From: Mumia flava
GTDB lineage: Bacteria; Actinomycetota; Actinomycetes; Propionibacteriales; Nocardioidaceae
Assembly: GCF_002797495.1 (NCBI RefSeq)
Contig: NZ_PGEZ01000002.1
Coordinates: 248,001 to 312,000, forward strand
Length of the DNA: 64,000 nucleotides
Direction: 5' to 3'
The notes below the pieces were generated by a model. That model ran no database searches. It worked only from the letters and a program-made list of their open reading frames with translations, and was not told where the DNA came from. Shown here piece after piece: positions 51,883 to 61,386 of the stretch. Positions within the stretch are counted from its first letter, which is position 1, and each line of letters starts with the position of its first letter. Made by a program: the position numbers and the translations under genes.

Positions 51883-52569
51883 TCAGGCCTTCTGCTCCAT
51901 CCGGACCGCACCCGCCGGCACGACCACAGGGATCTGCTCGCGCGGCGGCATCGGGTCGCCACCGCGGACGACCACGACCTCGCGGACCGCCTGCTCGAGC
52001 ACGCTGTCGTCGTCGGGCTCGGTCGCGAGCCGCCCCATGAAGGTGCCGCGGAGCAGCCAGCGCGGGCCGTCGATCCCGATGATCCGGGTGGTCTGCACCC
52101 CCTGCTTGCCGTCGGCGAGCTTCACGGGGACCTCGACCCGCAGCTCGGCCCCGAAGCTGCCGTCGCGCTCCTCGACCTTGCCACCGACCCGCCCGACCTC
52201 CGCGACGATCTCGGGGCGGACCTGCGACCACAGGCCGCCGGAGCGCGGAGCGGCGAACGCGCGCAGCTCGACGGCGCTCTCGTCGCCGCGCATCACGACC
52301 GCGGACGCGGCGCCGGTCTCGGGGTCGGTCGGGATCTGGAGGTCGAGCCCGACCCGCCCGTGCAGGACCATCGCACCGACGTCGACCCAGGTCGGGTCGT
52401 CCTCGGGGACCTCGCGCTCCGAGGAGTCCCAGGGACCGTCGCTGCGGTCGAACCGCGACGTGGCCGACGGCGTCTCCCCGACTGTCTCGGCCTCGGTCTC
52501 GGTCGCCTCCGAGCCGACCTCCGCCTCGCTGCCGGCGGACTCGGCCTTCTTGCTGCGTCGACCGAACAT
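51883..52569 (-). CDS. DUF3710 protein
   Basis: The 228-residue protein begins MFGRRSKKAES, then a low-complexity Glu/Ala/Thr-rich stretch (about 12-45), then the DUF3710 domain: SDGPWDSSE, VDVGAMVLHGRVGLDLQI, DGPRWLLRGTFMGRLA and VVVRGGDPMPPREQIPVVVP, close to Rv2696c. The function is unknown. I take the ATG at 52569 because AGGAAGGG is six bases upstream; an ATG two codons earlier is possible. It lies 61 nt downstream of dut in the same direction. Confidence 0.88.
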   Translation of the reverse strand: MFGRRSKKAESAGSEAEVGSEATETEAETVGETPSATSRFDRSDGPWDSSEREVPEDDPTWVDVGAMVLHGRVGLDLQIPTDPETGAASAVVMRGDESAVELRAFAAPRSGGLWSQVRPEIVAEVGRVGGKVEERDGSFGAELRVEVPVKLADGKQGVQTTRIIGIDGPRWLLRGTFMGRLATEPDDDSVLEQAVREVVVVRGGDPMPPREQIPVVVPAGAVRMEQKA

Positions 52570-52630
52570 GGTCATCCCTTCCTCGTCTCCTGGGCCCGGC
52601 GCTGCGCGACCAGCGTCGGCCCGGCCGCGA

Positions 52631-53083
52631 TCACGCGCCGGACGCCACGAACCCACCCGTCGAACCGTACCCCCCGGTCCCGCGGGCCGAGTCCGGGAGG
52701 GCGTCGACCTTGCGGAACTCCGCCTGCTCGACCTGCTGCACCACCAGCTGGGCGATCCGGTCGCCCCGCGACAGCACCACGGGCTCGCTCGGGTCGAGGT
52801 TCACCAGGCACACCTTGACCTCTCCACGGTAGCCCGCGTCGACCGTCCCGGGGGCATTCACGATGGACAGCCCGCAGCGGGCCGCCAGACCGGAGCGCGG
52901 ATGGACGAGCCCGACGTAGCCGGGCGGGAGGGCGATGGCGATCCCGGTCGGGACCACTGCACGCTCACCGGGCGCGAGACGCACGTCGACCGTGGTGCAC
53001 AGATCCGCTCCGGCATCGTGCGGATGGGCGTAGGCCGGCAGCTCCACGCCGGGCTCCAGACACGTGACCAGCACCTCGACCAT
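52631..53083 (-). CDS. dut: Deoxyuridine 5'-triphosphate nucleotidohydrolase
   Basis: The 150-residue trimeric dUTPase hydrolyses dUTP to dUMP and pyrophosphate, keeping uracil out of DNA. All five motifs are present in order: DAGADL (1), PRSGLAA (2), [13 protein letters not shown] (3), RGDRIAQLV (4) and [10 protein letters not shown] (5, closing the active site). The ATG at 53083 follows TAGGGT by six bases, a leaderless type. It precedes the DUF3710 gene as in M. tuberculosis. Confidence 0.96.
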   Translation of the reverse strand: MVEVLVTCLEPGVELPAYAHPHDAGADLCTTVDVRLAPGERAVVPTGIAIALPPGYVGLVHPRSGLAARCGLSIVNAPGTVDAGYRGEVKVCLVNLDPSEPVVLSRGDRIAQLVVQQVEQAEFRKVDALPDSARGTGGYGSTGGFVASGA

Positions 53084-53095
53084 GCAGCGACCCTA
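53084..53095 (-). promoter_or_regulatory. Leaderless promoter -10 box of dut
   Basis: TAGGGT (53090-53095, minus strand), six bases, then ATG at 53083. Confidence 0.65.
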
Positions 53096-53134
53096 CCGGC
53101 ACGCTGCGGCGTGGCCGCATGGCAACCTTGACGC

Positions 53135-53605
53135 ATGACGCGCGACGCCGCCGAGCCGTACTACCGCGAGACTCTCGGCGTCCCCGTCGGATGGTGGGTG
53201 GGCGCCGCCGCCGTCCCGGTCGTCGTGTGGTGGTCCCTCGTCCTGGCGGCCCCGGGATGGTTCGCGGCAGGCGCCGCGCTGGCCGTCGCGGTCGCCGTCG
53301 CGATCGCGCTGGTGCACTACGGCAGAGCCGCCGTGGAGGTCACGAACCTCCACCTCCGCGCGGGATCGGCACGCGTCCCGCTGGCCTACTGCGGCCGGGT
53401 CGAGGCACTCGACGCCGCTCAGACCCGGGCCCTCCACGGGCCGCAGGCCGACGCGCGCGCGTTCTTCTTCCTCCGCCCCTACCTCTCCACCGCCGTGCGG
53501 GTCGAGATCACCGATCCGCACGACCCGACGCCGTACTGGCTCGTGGGGACCCGGCACGCCGCTGACCTCGCCGACGCGATCACGGCCCGGCTGGCGCGCG
53601 GCTGA
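53135..53605 (+). CDS. DUF3093 membrane protein
   Basis: The 156-residue protein has two transmembrane helices near the N-terminus (VGWWVGAAAVPVVVWWSLVL and WFAAGAALAVAVAVAIALV) and a soluble domain with VEVTNLHLRAGSARVPLAY and RPYLSTAVRVEITDPHDPTPYWLVGTRH, the DUF3093 pattern (Rv2698). The conserved PYWLVGTRHP-like end suggests a folded beta domain. Function unknown. It diverges from dut. The ATG at 53135 has CAACCT six bases before it. Confidence 0.88.
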   Translation: MTRDAAEPYYRETLGVPVGWWVGAAAVPVVVWWSLVLAAPGWFAAGAALAVAVAVAIALVHYGRAAVEVTNLHLRAGSARVPLAYCGRVEALDAAQTRALHGPQADARAFFFLRPYLSTAVRVEITDPHDPTPYWLVGTRHAADLADAITARLARG

Positions 53606-53642
53606 GGCCGGGGCGGCCCCCGCCCGGTCGCCGAGGCGCTAA

Positions 53643-53663
53643 CGTTCGGTTCGGACCCGAACG
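53643..53663. promoter_or_regulatory. Short inverted repeat before the DUF4235 gene
   Basis: CGTTCGG (53643-53649) and CCGAACG (53657-53663) flank seven bases. It lies 38 bp before the GTG at 53701, in the gap after DUF3093, and could be a promoter element or weak terminator. Confidence 0.3.
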
Positions 53664-53700
53664 GGAGCCGCAACGGCTCCGCACCGACGAAGGAGACACC

Positions 53701-54048
53701 GTGGCGCGATCCCAGGCGTCCAAGGCGAAGGACAAGGCCAAGAAGAAGAGCAAGCCGGGCAAGGCCGCCTGGAAGCTGATGGACCGGGTCTCGACCCTCC
53801 TCTCCGCGATGGCGGCGGCGCAGGCCGCCTCCCTGGTCTGGCGCGCCGCCACCGGGCGCAAGCCCCCGACGGTCGAGGAGTCCCACCGGCCCGACATCAG
53901 CACGCGCGAGGCCGTGACCTGGGCGGTGCTCGCGGGTGCGGCCGCAGGGCTGATCAAGGTCGTCGTCCACCGTCAGGCCGTCAGCTACTGGGTCCGGTCG
54001 ACCGGCGAGCTCCCGCCGGGCATGAAGGGCCCCAAGCCGAAGGTCTGA
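53701..54048 (+). CDS. DUF4235 small membrane protein
   Basis: The 115-residue protein has a very basic N-terminus (KAKDKAKKKSKPGKAAWKLMD), then two membrane segments (about 35-52 and 76-90), and a C-terminal GELPPGMKGPKPKV. This fits DUF4235, common in actinobacteria and unassigned. The GTG start is preceded by AAGGAGACACC. It is an extra gene relative to the M. tuberculosis order at this point. A strong terminator follows. Confidence 0.85.
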   Translation: MARSQASKAKDKAKKKSKPGKAAWKLMDRVSTLLSAMAAAQAASLVWRAATGRKPPTVEESHRPDISTREAVTWAVLAGAAAGLIKVVVHRQAVSYWVRSTGELPPGMKGPKPKV

Positions 54049-54106
54049 CCGGCGGCACCACCCGGCGGCACGGCGAGACCGCCGAGGCCGGCTGCGACCG
54101 GACGCG

Positions 54107-54144
54107 ACGAAGCCCCCGGACCCTGAGGGGTCCGGGGGCTTCGT
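54107..54144. terminator. Bidirectional hairpin between DUF4235 and DUF4193
   Basis: A 17-bp perfect stem (54107-54123 with 54128-54144) closes a four-base loop TGAG; the core reads GAAGCCCCCGGACCC. It lies between convergent genes. Confidence 0.85.
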
Positions 54145-54208
54145 GTGTCGCTGGGCCGTGTTGGCCTGGTGCGTCCCCGTGAACGTCCCGCGCGCGGCGC
54201 GGCGCGGC

Positions 54209-54505
54209 TCAGGCGCAGTCGACGCAGATCAGCTGCTTGCCCTTCGTGTGAGCCAGCTGGCTGCGGTGGTGCACCAGGAAGCACGACGAGCAGGTGAACT
54301 CGTCGGACTGCCGGGGGACGACCTGCACCGAGAGCTCCTCGTGCGACAGGTCGGCGCCCGGGAGCTCGAACGACTCCGCTGCCTCGACCTCGTCCTCGTC
54401 GACCTTGCCCGAGTTCTTCTCGTGCCGACGAGCCTTGAGCTCTTCGATGCTGTCTTCCGACTGCTCCTCTTCCGTCTTGCGAGGAGCGTCGTAGTCGGTC
54501 GCCAT
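54209..54505 (-). CDS. DUF4193 zinc-binding protein
   Basis: The 98-residue acidic protein ends in a zinc-ribbon-like pair FTCSSCFLVHH...LICVDCA, with a helix-rich, Glu-rich N-terminus (MATDYDAPRKTEEEQSEDSI). This is the actinobacteria-specific DUF4193 family (Rv2699c), unassigned but very conserved; RNA polymerase or regulatory partners have been suggested for small actinobacterial zinc proteins in general, not for this one. The ATG has AGGAGGG upstream. Confidence 0.92.
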   Translation of the reverse strand: MATDYDAPRKTEEEQSEDSIEELKARRHEKNSGKVDEDEVEAAESFELPGADLSHEELSVQVVPRQSDEFTCSSCFLVHHRSQLAHTKGKQLICVDCA

Positions 54506-54608
54506 GAACCCTCCTCTAACGTCTCTCGTCCCGACCGGCGGCCGGGTTCATCCCAATTCGATAACTTCAGGCGCGCAGATTGTGCCACACGGAGAACCGC
54601 GACCCAAG

Positions 54609-55427
54609 TCAGAACCCACAAGCGCGCACGAGCGCGAAAAATTCCCCCGCGAACGCCGCCGGGGCCGCCATCGTCAGCCGCTCGTCCGGCTCACCGTCGA
54701 GGCCGGCCAGCTCGACGCCCGCCTCGTGGGCGATCAGGCCGCCGGCGGCCAGGTCCCAGGGCTGGAGGCCCTGCTCGACGTAGGCGTCCAGCCTTCCGGC
54801 CGCGAGTCCGCACAGGTCGAGTGCCGCCGATCCCGTGCGACGAACGTCACGGACGGACTCGAGCAGGCGTCCCACGGCGGCGGCCTGGCGCCGGCGTACC
54901 TCCAGCACGTAGTTGAAGCCGGTCCCGACCAGGGCCGAGGCCGCGCTCGGCGGGGGGACCGCCTGCAGCCGCCGGGCTCCGCGCGCCGGGCTCTCGCGCC
55001 GGAAGGCACCGTGGCCCCGCGTCGCGGTGAACTCCTCCCCGCGGACCACGTCGAGCACGCAGGCCGCCTCGACCACCTCGTCGACCCGGGCTGCGATGCT
55101 GACCGCGTACGCAGGGATGCCGTAGACGAAGTTCACGGTCCCGTCGATCGGGTCGACCACCCACACGACCGCCGAGCTGCCCTCCTCGAGGCCGCCCTCC
55201 TCGCCCAGGAAGCCGTCGTCGGGTCGCGCGCCGAGGAGGTGCTCGCGGATCACCCGCTCGGTGGCGCGGTCGATCTCGGTCACCGGGTCGGTGGGGCTCG
55301 ACTTGGTCGCCGCCACCTCGACGCGCCCCGGGCCGCGGTGCGTCCGGACGTACGCCGCGCCCGCGCGCGCTGCGGTGGAGGCGAGCGTGACGAGCGCCTC
55401 CGGGTCGGTCGTCGCGGCCTCGCTCAT
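54609..55427 (-). CDS. suhB: Inositol monophosphatase-family phosphatase
   Basis: The 272-residue protein has the metal-dependent phosphatase motifs of IMPase: GEEG ([10 protein letters not shown]), [12 protein letters not shown], and [15 protein letters not shown] near the end. In actinobacteria such enzymes supply myo-inositol for mycothiol and phosphatidylinositol, consistent with the mycothiol-type enzyme in this window, or act as inositol-like phosphatases. The ATG at 55427 overlaps the ferrochelatase stop (ATGA). In M. tuberculosis the corresponding gene Rv2701c (suhB) follows Rv2700 and Rv2699c. Confidence 0.92.
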   Translation of the reverse strand: MSEAATTDPEALVTLASTAARAGAAYVRTHRGPGRVEVAATKSSPTDPVTEIDRATERVIREHLLGARPDDGFLGEEGGLEEGSSAVVWVVDPIDGTVNFVYGIPAYAVSIAARVDEVVEAACVLDVVRGEEFTATRGHGAFRRESPARGARRLQAVPPPSAASALVGTGFNYVLEVRRRQAAAVGRLLESVRDVRRTGSAALDLCGLAAGRLDAYVEQGLQPWDLAAGGLIAHEAGVELAGLDGEPDERLTMAAPAAFAGEFFALVRACGF

Positions 55428-56575
55428 CCGTCGGACCCGCAGAGGGCGGGACGGGCGCCGCGCGGGTTCGCGCAGCATCCCGCAGGGCAGACCGTCCAGG
55501 ACGGCGGGAGGGAGCCCACGACCGGTGGGTCGGGCTCCTCGTCGCGTGCCTGGGCGGCACGCTCGACGACGAGCTCGCGGATCGCCGCGACGAACCGGCG
55601 GTCGACACCGGGGGTCGGTACGCGGGCGAACCCGAGGCCGACCCGCTCCGCGGTCGCCCGGGCCTCCGTGTCGAGGTCGTAGACGACCTCCATGTGGTCG
55701 CTGACGAATCCGATCGGGACCACCACGACGGCGTCGACCCCGTCCTGCGCCAGCGCTTCCAGGTGGTCGTTGACGTCCGGCTCCAGCCACGGCACGTGCG
55801 GCGAGCCGGACCGCGAGCAGTAGACCAGGTCGTACGCGCGCTCCACGCCGCTGCGTGCTGAGACCGCGGCGGCGACGCTCGACGCGACGTCGCGGTGCTG
55901 CTCGACGTAGGCACCTCCGCCGTGCTCGGTGCCGTCGGCGACCCACCGGCCGCTGGCGTCGTTCATCGTGTCGGGGATCGAGTGGGTGACGAAGACGAGA
56001 CGAGCACCGTCGGCGTCGCGCCCCTCGCGCTCGAGCTGCTCGAGCGCGGCGACGGTCCCGTCGACGAACGGCGCCTGGAACCCCGGGTGGTTGAAGTAGT
56101 GCCGGATCCGCTCGAGCCGCGGCGCCTCCGCTCCGGTCGCCTCGACGGCGTCGGCGAGGTTCTCGCGGTACTGACGGCAGCCCGAGTACGACGAGTACGC
56201 GCTGGTGAACAGGCACACCGCCCGCCGTACGCCGTCGTCGCGCATCTGCGCCAGCGTGTCCGACAGGTACGGGTCCCAGTTGCGGTTGCCCCAGTACAGC
56301 GGAAGGTCGATCCCGTGGGTCCGCAGCTCGAGGCGGAGCACGGCGAGCAGGTCGCGGTTCTGGTCGTTGATCGGTGACCGCCCGCCGAAGCCGAAGTAGT
56401 GCTCGCCGACCTCGACCAGCCGCTCGCGCGGGATCCCGCGCCCTGCGGTGACGTTCTCCAGGAACGGCACGACGTCGTCCGGCTTCTCCGGTCCCCCGAA
56501 GGAGACCAGGAGGAACGCGTCGTACGGGCGGGTGTCCGGCGGTGTCACGACAGCGTCGTCGTCCCATCGATCCAT
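55424..56575 (-). CDS. hemH: Ferrochelatase (coproporphyrin ferrochelatase type)
   Basis: The 383-residue protein inserts Fe2+ into a porphyrin; in actinobacteria the substrate is coproporphyrin [16 protein letters not shown] (catalytic His) and [17 protein letters not shown] (catalytic Glu) are present, with [14 protein letters not shown] at the start. A mid-protein cysteine in [12 protein letters not shown] and a C-terminal cysteine cluster [11 protein letters not shown] fit a [2Fe-2S] centre as found in actinobacterial ferrochelatases. I take the ATG at 56575 (MDRWDDDAV); an ATG three codons earlier is possible. It overlaps suhB by four bases. Confidence 0.93.
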   Translation of the reverse strand: MDRWDDDAVVTPPDTRPYDAFLLVSFGGPEKPDDVVPFLENVTAGRGIPRERLVEVGEHYFGFGGRSPINDQNRDLLAVLRLELRTHGIDLPLYWGNRNWDPYLSDTLAQMRDDGVRRAVCLFTSAYSSYSGCRQYRENLADAVEATGAEAPRLERIRHYFNHPGFQAPFVDGTVAALEQLEREGRDADGARLVFVTHSIPDTMNDASGRWVADGTEHGGGAYVEQHRDVASSVAAAVSARSGVERAYDLVYCSRSGSPHVPWLEPDVNDHLEALAQDGVDAVVVVPIGFVSDHMEVVYDLDTEARATAERVGLGFARVPTPGVDRRFVAAIRELVVERAAQARDEEPDPPVVGSLPPSWTVCPAGCCANPRGARPALCGSDG

Positions 56576-56675
56576 GGCGACCATCCAACCAAGCGCCGGG
56601 TTATCGTGCAGTCGTGGCCCCCGCCGGGGCCACCCGGAGGTTCCCTCCGCCACACTCGCCCAGGACGTACCTCCC

Positions 56676-57890
56676 GTGCTCGACTCCTACCGCCGGATCC
56701 TCCGGCTGCCCGGCGCGCTCGCGTTCACCGCCGCCGGCCTGCTCGCCCGCCTCCCGATGTCGATGCTCGGCCTCGGCATCGTCCTGCTCGTCTCGGCGCA
56801 GAGCGGCTCGTACGCCCGCGCGGGCGCGATCTCCGCCGCGGCTCTGGTCGCCTGCGCGGTCGGTGCACCGGTGCAGGGCCGGCTGGTCGACCGGCTCGGA
56901 CAGCATGTCGTGCTGCCGGCGACCGCCGCGGTGTTCGGGCTGGGGATCGGCCTCGGCCTGGTCGCGATCCACGAGGGCGCGCCCGACCCGCTCCCCCACC
57001 TCTGCGCCGCCGTGGCGGGGTTCGCACTGCCGCAGGCCGGCAGCATGGTGCGGGCGCGGTGGACCTACGTCGCACCCCCGTCGTCGATCACCACGGCCTT
57101 CGCGCTCGAAGCCGTGCTCGACGAGGTCGTCTTCATCGTCGGACCGGTCCTGGTGACGTTCCTCGCGACCGCGATCAACCCGTACGCCGGGCTCGTGGTC
57201 GCCGCCGTCGCCAGCGTCACGGGGTCCGTCGCGCTCGCCGCCCAGCGGCGCACGGAGCCGCGGGCCTCGCGGCGGGACAGCGGGGCAGCGGTGCGCGAGA
57301 AGCTGGCGTTCGGCGTGGTGGCGCCGGTCGTCGTGGCGTCCCTCGGGTTCGGGGTGCTGTTCGGGGCCGCCGAGGTCGTGACCGTCGCGGTCGCCGACGA
57401 GGCCGGCCACAAGGCGGCCTCGGGAGCCCTGCTCGCGGTCTGGGCCGCGGGCAGCCTCGTCGCCGGCTTCCTCGTCGGCGCCCTGCCCTCGCGCGTCCCA
57501 CCGGTCGTCCAGCTGCGCTGGATCACCGCGATGCTGACGCTCAGCGTCGTGCCGTTGCTGCTCGCACCGAACCTGTGGGTGCTGGCCGGTGCGCTGCTGC
57601 TGTCCGGCCTCGCGATCGCGCCGAGCATGGTGGCCACCACCCGGATCATCGAGCAGGGGGTTCCTCGCTCACGGCTGACCGAGGCGATCGGGTGGTTCAG
57701 CACCGGCCTGGCCAGCGGTGTGGCCCCCGGCGCGGCGGTCTCGGGGTGGGTCGTCGACACGTGGGGCGGATCGAGCGGCTACCTCGTGTGCCTGGGCGCG
57801 GGGGCGGCGGCGTTCGCCGGCTCGTGGGTGATCCGTCGACCGCGGCGGCCCGAACGGGTCACCGTCGCCGAGCCGGAGCCTGCTCAGTAG
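56676..57890 (+). CDS. MFS-type permease
   Basis: The 404-residue protein has 12 predicted transmembrane helices of the major facilitator type. The loop [15 protein letters not shown] carries the A-motif-like GRLVDR sequence after helix 2, and a second, weaker copy follows the central linker ([19 protein letters not shown]). The GTG at 56676 gives [17 protein letters not shown], a normal start; there is no clear ribosome site. The substrate is unknown; the short loops fit a drug or small-molecule exporter. It diverges from ferrochelatase. Confidence 0.85.
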   Translation: MLDSYRRILRLPGALAFTAAGLLARLPMSMLGLGIVLLVSAQSGSYARAGAISAAALVACAVGAPVQGRLVDRLGQHVVLPATAAVFGLGIGLGLVAIHEGAPDPLPHLCAAVAGFALPQAGSMVRARWTYVAPPSSITTAFALEAVLDEVVFIVGPVLVTFLATAINPYAGLVVAAVASVTGSVALAAQRRTEPRASRRDSGAAVREKLAFGVVAPVVVASLGFGVLFGAAEVVTVAVADEAGHKAASGALLAVWAAGSLVAGFLVGALPSRVPPVVQLRWITAMLTLSVVPLLLAPNLWVLAGALLLSGLAIAPSMVATTRIIEQGVPRSRLTEAIGWFSTGLASGVAPGAAVSGWVVDTWGGSSGYLVCLGAGAAAFAGSWVIRRPRRPERVTVAEPEPAQ

Positions 57891-58501
57891 CCGTCCATCC
57901 CGGGCGGCAGCGGAGCGTGCCAGTCCCGGCGCAGCGCGAGCAGGCGCCACCCGGTCGCCACCGTCGCCCCGCAGGCGATCACGGCCAGGTCGTCGAGCCC
58001 GAGCCGGACCGCGGCCACCGCCACCCCCGCGCCCGCCAGCGCCGGGAGCGCGTAGAGCTGCTCGCGGAGCACGACCGGGACCCGGCCCGCGAGGAGGTCG
58101 CGGATCACGCCGCCGCCGATCGCCGTCACCATGCCCATCAGCGCTGCCGAGACGGCGGGCAGGCCGAACTCGAGAGCCAGGACGGCCCCGGTCACGCAGA
58201 ACAGCCCCATCCCGGCGGCGTCGAACACCGCGATCTCCCGCTCGATCCGGCCGAGCCCGCGGTGGAAGCGGAACGCCACGAGCCCCGCGACGACGGGCAC
58301 GGCCAGGTAGCGCCAGTCCTCCAGGGCCGCCGGCGGGATCTGCCCGACCAGCACGTCGCGCAGGAACCCTCCGCCGAGTCCGGTCGCGGTCGCCAGCACG
58401 AGCACCCCGAACAGGTCGAGCGGCTTGCGCACGGCCACGAGCGCACCGGACAGCGCGAACGCTGCGACGCCCGCGAGGTCGACCGCCACGTACACGTGCA
58501 C
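57884..58501 (-). CDS. TRIC-channel / UPF0126-like membrane protein
   Basis: The 205-residue protein shows two similar halves of three helices: AAFALSGALVAVRKPLDLFGVLVLATATGLGGGFLRD and later AAGMGLFCVTGAVLALEFGLP then GMVTAIGGGVIRDLLAGRVPVVL. The repeated GGG-x-x-RD is the hallmark of bacterial TRIC/UPF0126 proteins, cation-channel-like. The GTG at 58501 is supported by TACGGT seven bases upstream; earlier in-frame GTGs overlap the box. It overlaps the end of the MFS gene by seven bases, tail to tail. Confidence 0.88.
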   Translation of the reverse strand: MHVYVAVDLAGVAAFALSGALVAVRKPLDLFGVLVLATATGLGGGFLRDVLVGQIPPAALEDWRYLAVPVVAGLVAFRFHRGLGRIEREIAVFDAAGMGLFCVTGAVLALEFGLPAVSAALMGMVTAIGGGVIRDLLAGRVPVVLREQLYALPALAGAGVAVAAVRLGLDDLAVIACGATVATGWRLLALRRDWHAPLPPGMDGY

Positions 58502-58514
58502 GTCCACGACCGTA
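58502..58514 (-). promoter_or_regulatory. Leaderless promoter -10 box of the TRIC gene
   Basis: TACGGT (58509-58514, minus strand), seven bases, then GTG at 58501. Confidence 0.55.
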
Positions 58515-58628
58515 GCCGCCCGGGAGGGGCCCGGCGACGACGGGTTCGGCGCGCTTGCTTGGATTGAACCCCGTCGCGACCGAGACTGGGGCGAAGACGA
58601 GGCGAGAGCAGGACCGGAGGAGGACCCG

Positions 58629-59690
58629 ATGCGTGACCTCACCGTCGTGGGGCTGAGCGAGGATCAGCGGTACGTGATCCTGCGCGGCGCCGTCGGTGAG
58701 CAGTACCGCGTCCCCGCCGACGACCGGCTCCGCGCCACCCTCAGGAACGACCGGGCACGACTCGGCCAGTTGGAGATTGCGATGGACAGTGCACTGCGCC
58801 CGCGAGACATCCAGGCTCGGATCCGCCGGGGAGAGTCGCCGGACGACGTCGCCGCGGCCGCCGAGCTGCCGGTCGAGCGGATCATGGCCTACGCCTACCC
58901 GGTGCTCGCCGAGCGCGAGCACATGGCGGAGCGTGCCCGCGGCGCCACCGTGCGCCGCAAGCACGCCCAGTCGAACGCGCTCACCCTCGGCGAGGCCGTC
59001 GACTCGAGCGTGCGCTCGCGCGGCAGCGACCCCGAGTCCGCCGACTGGGACTCCTACCGCCGCGACGACGGCCGCTGGACCGTGACGGTCGAGGCGGACG
59101 GGCTGCGCGGCAGCTACGTGTTCGACCCGGCCGGCCGGTACACGTTCGCGGAGGACGACGCGGCGCGGGAGCTGGTCGGCGACGTGCCCTCGGAGTCGGA
59201 GATGGCGATCGCCGACGCCGTGAGCCGTCCGGAGCAGGCCGTCGTGAACGGCGGTCCCGATGCTCGCGTGGCGTCGCTCCGGCAGGCGCGCGAGCGCAGG
59301 GCCGCGGCGGTGGCCGACGAGCCGTTCGGTGTCGGTGGCGCCCCCGCGGAGGAGCCGCGGACCTCGGCGTCCGGGCGCGGCGACGCTCCCGAGCGGGCCC
59401 GGGCCGAGCGCGACGCCGGCACGCGCGAGAGCGACGGCGACCAGCTGAGCCTGCAGGATCTCGCCGGACCGTCGGAGGAGGAGCCGACCCTGGAGCTCGG
59501 GGAGCCGGGTCGGTCGGCGGCGCGCGGCGCCGCCCAGGACCCGCCGGGACGGCCCGCGGGCGAGGCCGACCAGGCCGAGGGCGAGTCGGACGAGGCCGGC
59601 GAGGCGCCGCCGCGCAAGCGCAGCCCGCGCCGCAAGGAGCGCCGACGCGTCCCGTCCTGGGACGAGATCATGTTCGGCGACAAGGCCTGA
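58629..59690 (+). CDS. sepH: Septation protein SepH
   Basis: The 353-residue protein matches SepH (DUF3071), an actinobacterial protein that stimulates FtsZ assembly and is needed for regular septation. The N-terminal domain MRDLTVVGLSEDQRYVILRG...ALRPRDIQARIRRGESPDDVAAAA includes a helix-turn-helix-like segment. A long disordered, acidic region follows from about residue 185, and the conserved C-terminal tail RRRVPSWDEIMFG. The ATG has GGAGGAGG upstream. Confidence 0.93.
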   Translation: MRDLTVVGLSEDQRYVILRGAVGEQYRVPADDRLRATLRNDRARLGQLEIAMDSALRPRDIQARIRRGESPDDVAAAAELPVERIMAYAYPVLAEREHMAERARGATVRRKHAQSNALTLGEAVDSSVRSRGSDPESADWDSYRRDDGRWTVTVEADGLRGSYVFDPAGRYTFAEDDAARELVGDVPSESEMAIADAVSRPEQAVVNGGPDARVASLRQARERRAAAVADEPFGVGGAPAEEPRTSASGRGDAPERARAERDAGTRESDGDQLSLQDLAGPSEEEPTLELGEPGRSAARGAAQDPPGRPAGEADQAEGESDEAGEAPPRKRSPRRKERRRVPSWDEIMFGDKA

Positions 59691-59721
59691 GCCGCGTCGG
59701 CCGCCCGGCGCGAACGACGCC

Positions 59722-60087
59722 TCAGGAGGTGGGCTGGGTCGAGCTCAGCGTCACCGAGCCGCGGCAGATCTGCGCGACGTCGAACGCCTGACCTCCGGCC
59801 TTGAACGTGCCGTTCACCACGACGCGCACGGTCCGGACCTTCCCCGGGTTCCCGTCCGCGGTCGAGAGCATCAGCGTGGCGCTCGCACCGTCGGGGTTGA
59901 CGTCGATCGACCCGACGCCCGCGGTGACCGACTCCGTCAGCGGAGTGTTGTCGCCCTGGACGAGCACGGTCCCACCGTCGGCGACACCACGGCACGCGGA
60001 GTCGTCGGGCTCGTCCGACCCGCACCCGGTCAGGGCTGCCACCGAGACCACCGCCGCGATCATCCCCGCCGTCGCCCGTCCCGCCAC
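59722..60087 (-). CDS. Small lipoprotein of unknown function
   Basis: The 121-residue protein starts with a lipoprotein signal (MAGRATAGMIAAVVSVAALTGC, lipobox LTGC) and continues with a beta-rich domain: GGTVLVQGDNTPLTESVTAG, SATLMLSTADGNPGKVRTVRVVVNGTF, DVAQICRGSVTLSS, with two cysteines that may pair. No known domain stands out. The GTG start has GAGGAGG upstream. It is convergent with sepH and diverges from the NYN gene. Confidence 0.75.
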   Translation of the reverse strand: MAGRATAGMIAAVVSVAALTGCGSDEPDDSACRGVADGGTVLVQGDNTPLTESVTAGVGSIDVNPDGASATLMLSTADGNPGKVRTVRVVVNGTFKAGGQAFDVAQICRGSVTLSSTQPTS

Positions 60088-60224
60088 CGTGCCTCCTCGT
60101 CGATCCGCCTCGCGCCCACCCTAGCCGGACCCCGTCAGGACGGCTGCGCCCTGCTCGCGCCGCTCGGACCAGGGCACGGCCGACGGTGCCGTGTCGGCAA
60201 GACGCCGCGGATCCGTCGGCGTAC

Positions 60225-60236
60225 TAGCCTGACCGG
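60225..60236 (+). promoter_or_regulatory. Leaderless promoter -10 box of the NYN gene
   Basis: TAGCCT (60225-60230), six bases, then ATG at 60237. Confidence 0.65.
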
Positions 60237-61349
60237 ATGAGCCCCACGACGCGACCGAACCGGCACGCCATCCTCGTCGACGCGGGCTACCTCCTGGCGT
60301 CCTCGGCACAGGTGCTGGTCGGGACGTCGCTGCGACGGGCGATCGCGGTGAGCTGGGAGCGCCTGGTCACGGGGATCACGTCGGCCGTCGCCGAGTCGAC
60401 CGACACCGAGCTGCTGCGCGTGCTCTGGTACGACGCCACCAACACCCCGTCCCACCGCCTGATGTCGGAGGAGCACAACCTGATCTCGCTCCTGCCGGAC
60501 GTGAAGCTCCGCCTCGGGCGGGTCAACAACGAAGGGGCGCAGAAGGGCGTCGACACGCGGATCGCGCTCGACATGGTCAACCTCGCGCTGCAGGGCGCCG
60601 TGTCGGAGATCTACCTGGTCTCCGGCGACGACGACCTCACCGAGGCCGTCGACATGGCCCAGGACTACGGCGTCCGGGTCAGTCTCTTCAACGTGCCGAA
60701 CGACGAGGCCAGGATCGGGGTCCACGCCACCGCCATGAACCTCGCCCGCGTGGTCGACGACCGGCTGCGGATCCCGCTCGAGACCCTGCAGGGCGCGATC
60801 GGTCCGGTCCCGCGCCCGGTGCCCCGCCCCGCGGTCGCGGCGGCTCCGACCCCGGCAGCGGGGACCTCCGAGCCGACGACCGTCGGCGCGGGCGTCGCGG
60901 CGGGCACGGTGTCCGATGCCCGGACGGCCGCGCCGGAGACACCCGAGGTCGCCGTGGAGGCGACGCCGCCGCCGTTGCGGATCCCGACACCGGCCGAGGT
61001 CGCCCGGGTCCACAACGGGACCCCCACGTACGAGCCGCCGGCGGCGTCGATCGCCTACACCTCGGTCAGCGGGTCACCCAACCGCACCGGCCCGTACGAC
61101 CCGGACGCCGACCTGCGGGCGGAGATCCCCGACGTGGTTCGCACGGTGGTCCGCAACTGGCTGGACTCGGCGACGCAGACCGACGTCGCCTCCCTGGTCG
61201 CGACGAAGCCGACGATCCCCGGCGACGTCGACTCGACCCTGCTCACCGATCTGGTCGCGCGGGCCGACGACCGGCACCGCGTGCTCGAGACCGAGACCCG
61301 CTGGCAGCTGCGCGAGGCGTTCTGGGCGGAGCTCGACCGTCACGTCTGA
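60237..61349 (+). CDS. NYN/LabA-like PIN-fold ribonuclease candidate
   Basis: The 370-residue protein has an N-terminal NYN (LabA/PIN-like) domain: HAILVDAGYLL with Asp15, the central KGVDTRIALDMV and YLVSGDDDLTEAVD, giving the acidic residues of a metal-dependent ribonuclease. A linker rich in Ala/Pro/Thr (about 185-250) leads to a C-terminal helical region (RAEIPDVVRTVVRNWLDSA, LVARADDRHRVLETETRWQLREAFW) typical of the actinobacterial members. RNA cleavage is inferred from fold and motifs. The ATG follows a -10 box by six bases. Confidence 0.85.
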   Translation: MSPTTRPNRHAILVDAGYLLASSAQVLVGTSLRRAIAVSWERLVTGITSAVAESTDTELLRVLWYDATNTPSHRLMSEEHNLISLLPDVKLRLGRVNNEGAQKGVDTRIALDMVNLALQGAVSEIYLVSGDDDLTEAVDMAQDYGVRVSLFNVPNDEARIGVHATAMNLARVVDDRLRIPLETLQGAIGPVPRPVPRPAVAAAPTPAAGTSEPTTVGAGVAAGTVSDARTAAPETPEVAVEATPPPLRIPTPAEVARVHNGTPTYEPPAASIAYTSVSGSPNRTGPYDPDADLRAEIPDVVRTVVRNWLDSATQTDVASLVATKPTIPGDVDSTLLTDLVARADDRHRVLETETRWQLREAFWAELDRHV

Positions 61350-61386
61350 CCGTCGGTGTCGCGGCGAGCCGCTGCCGGCGAGGTGC

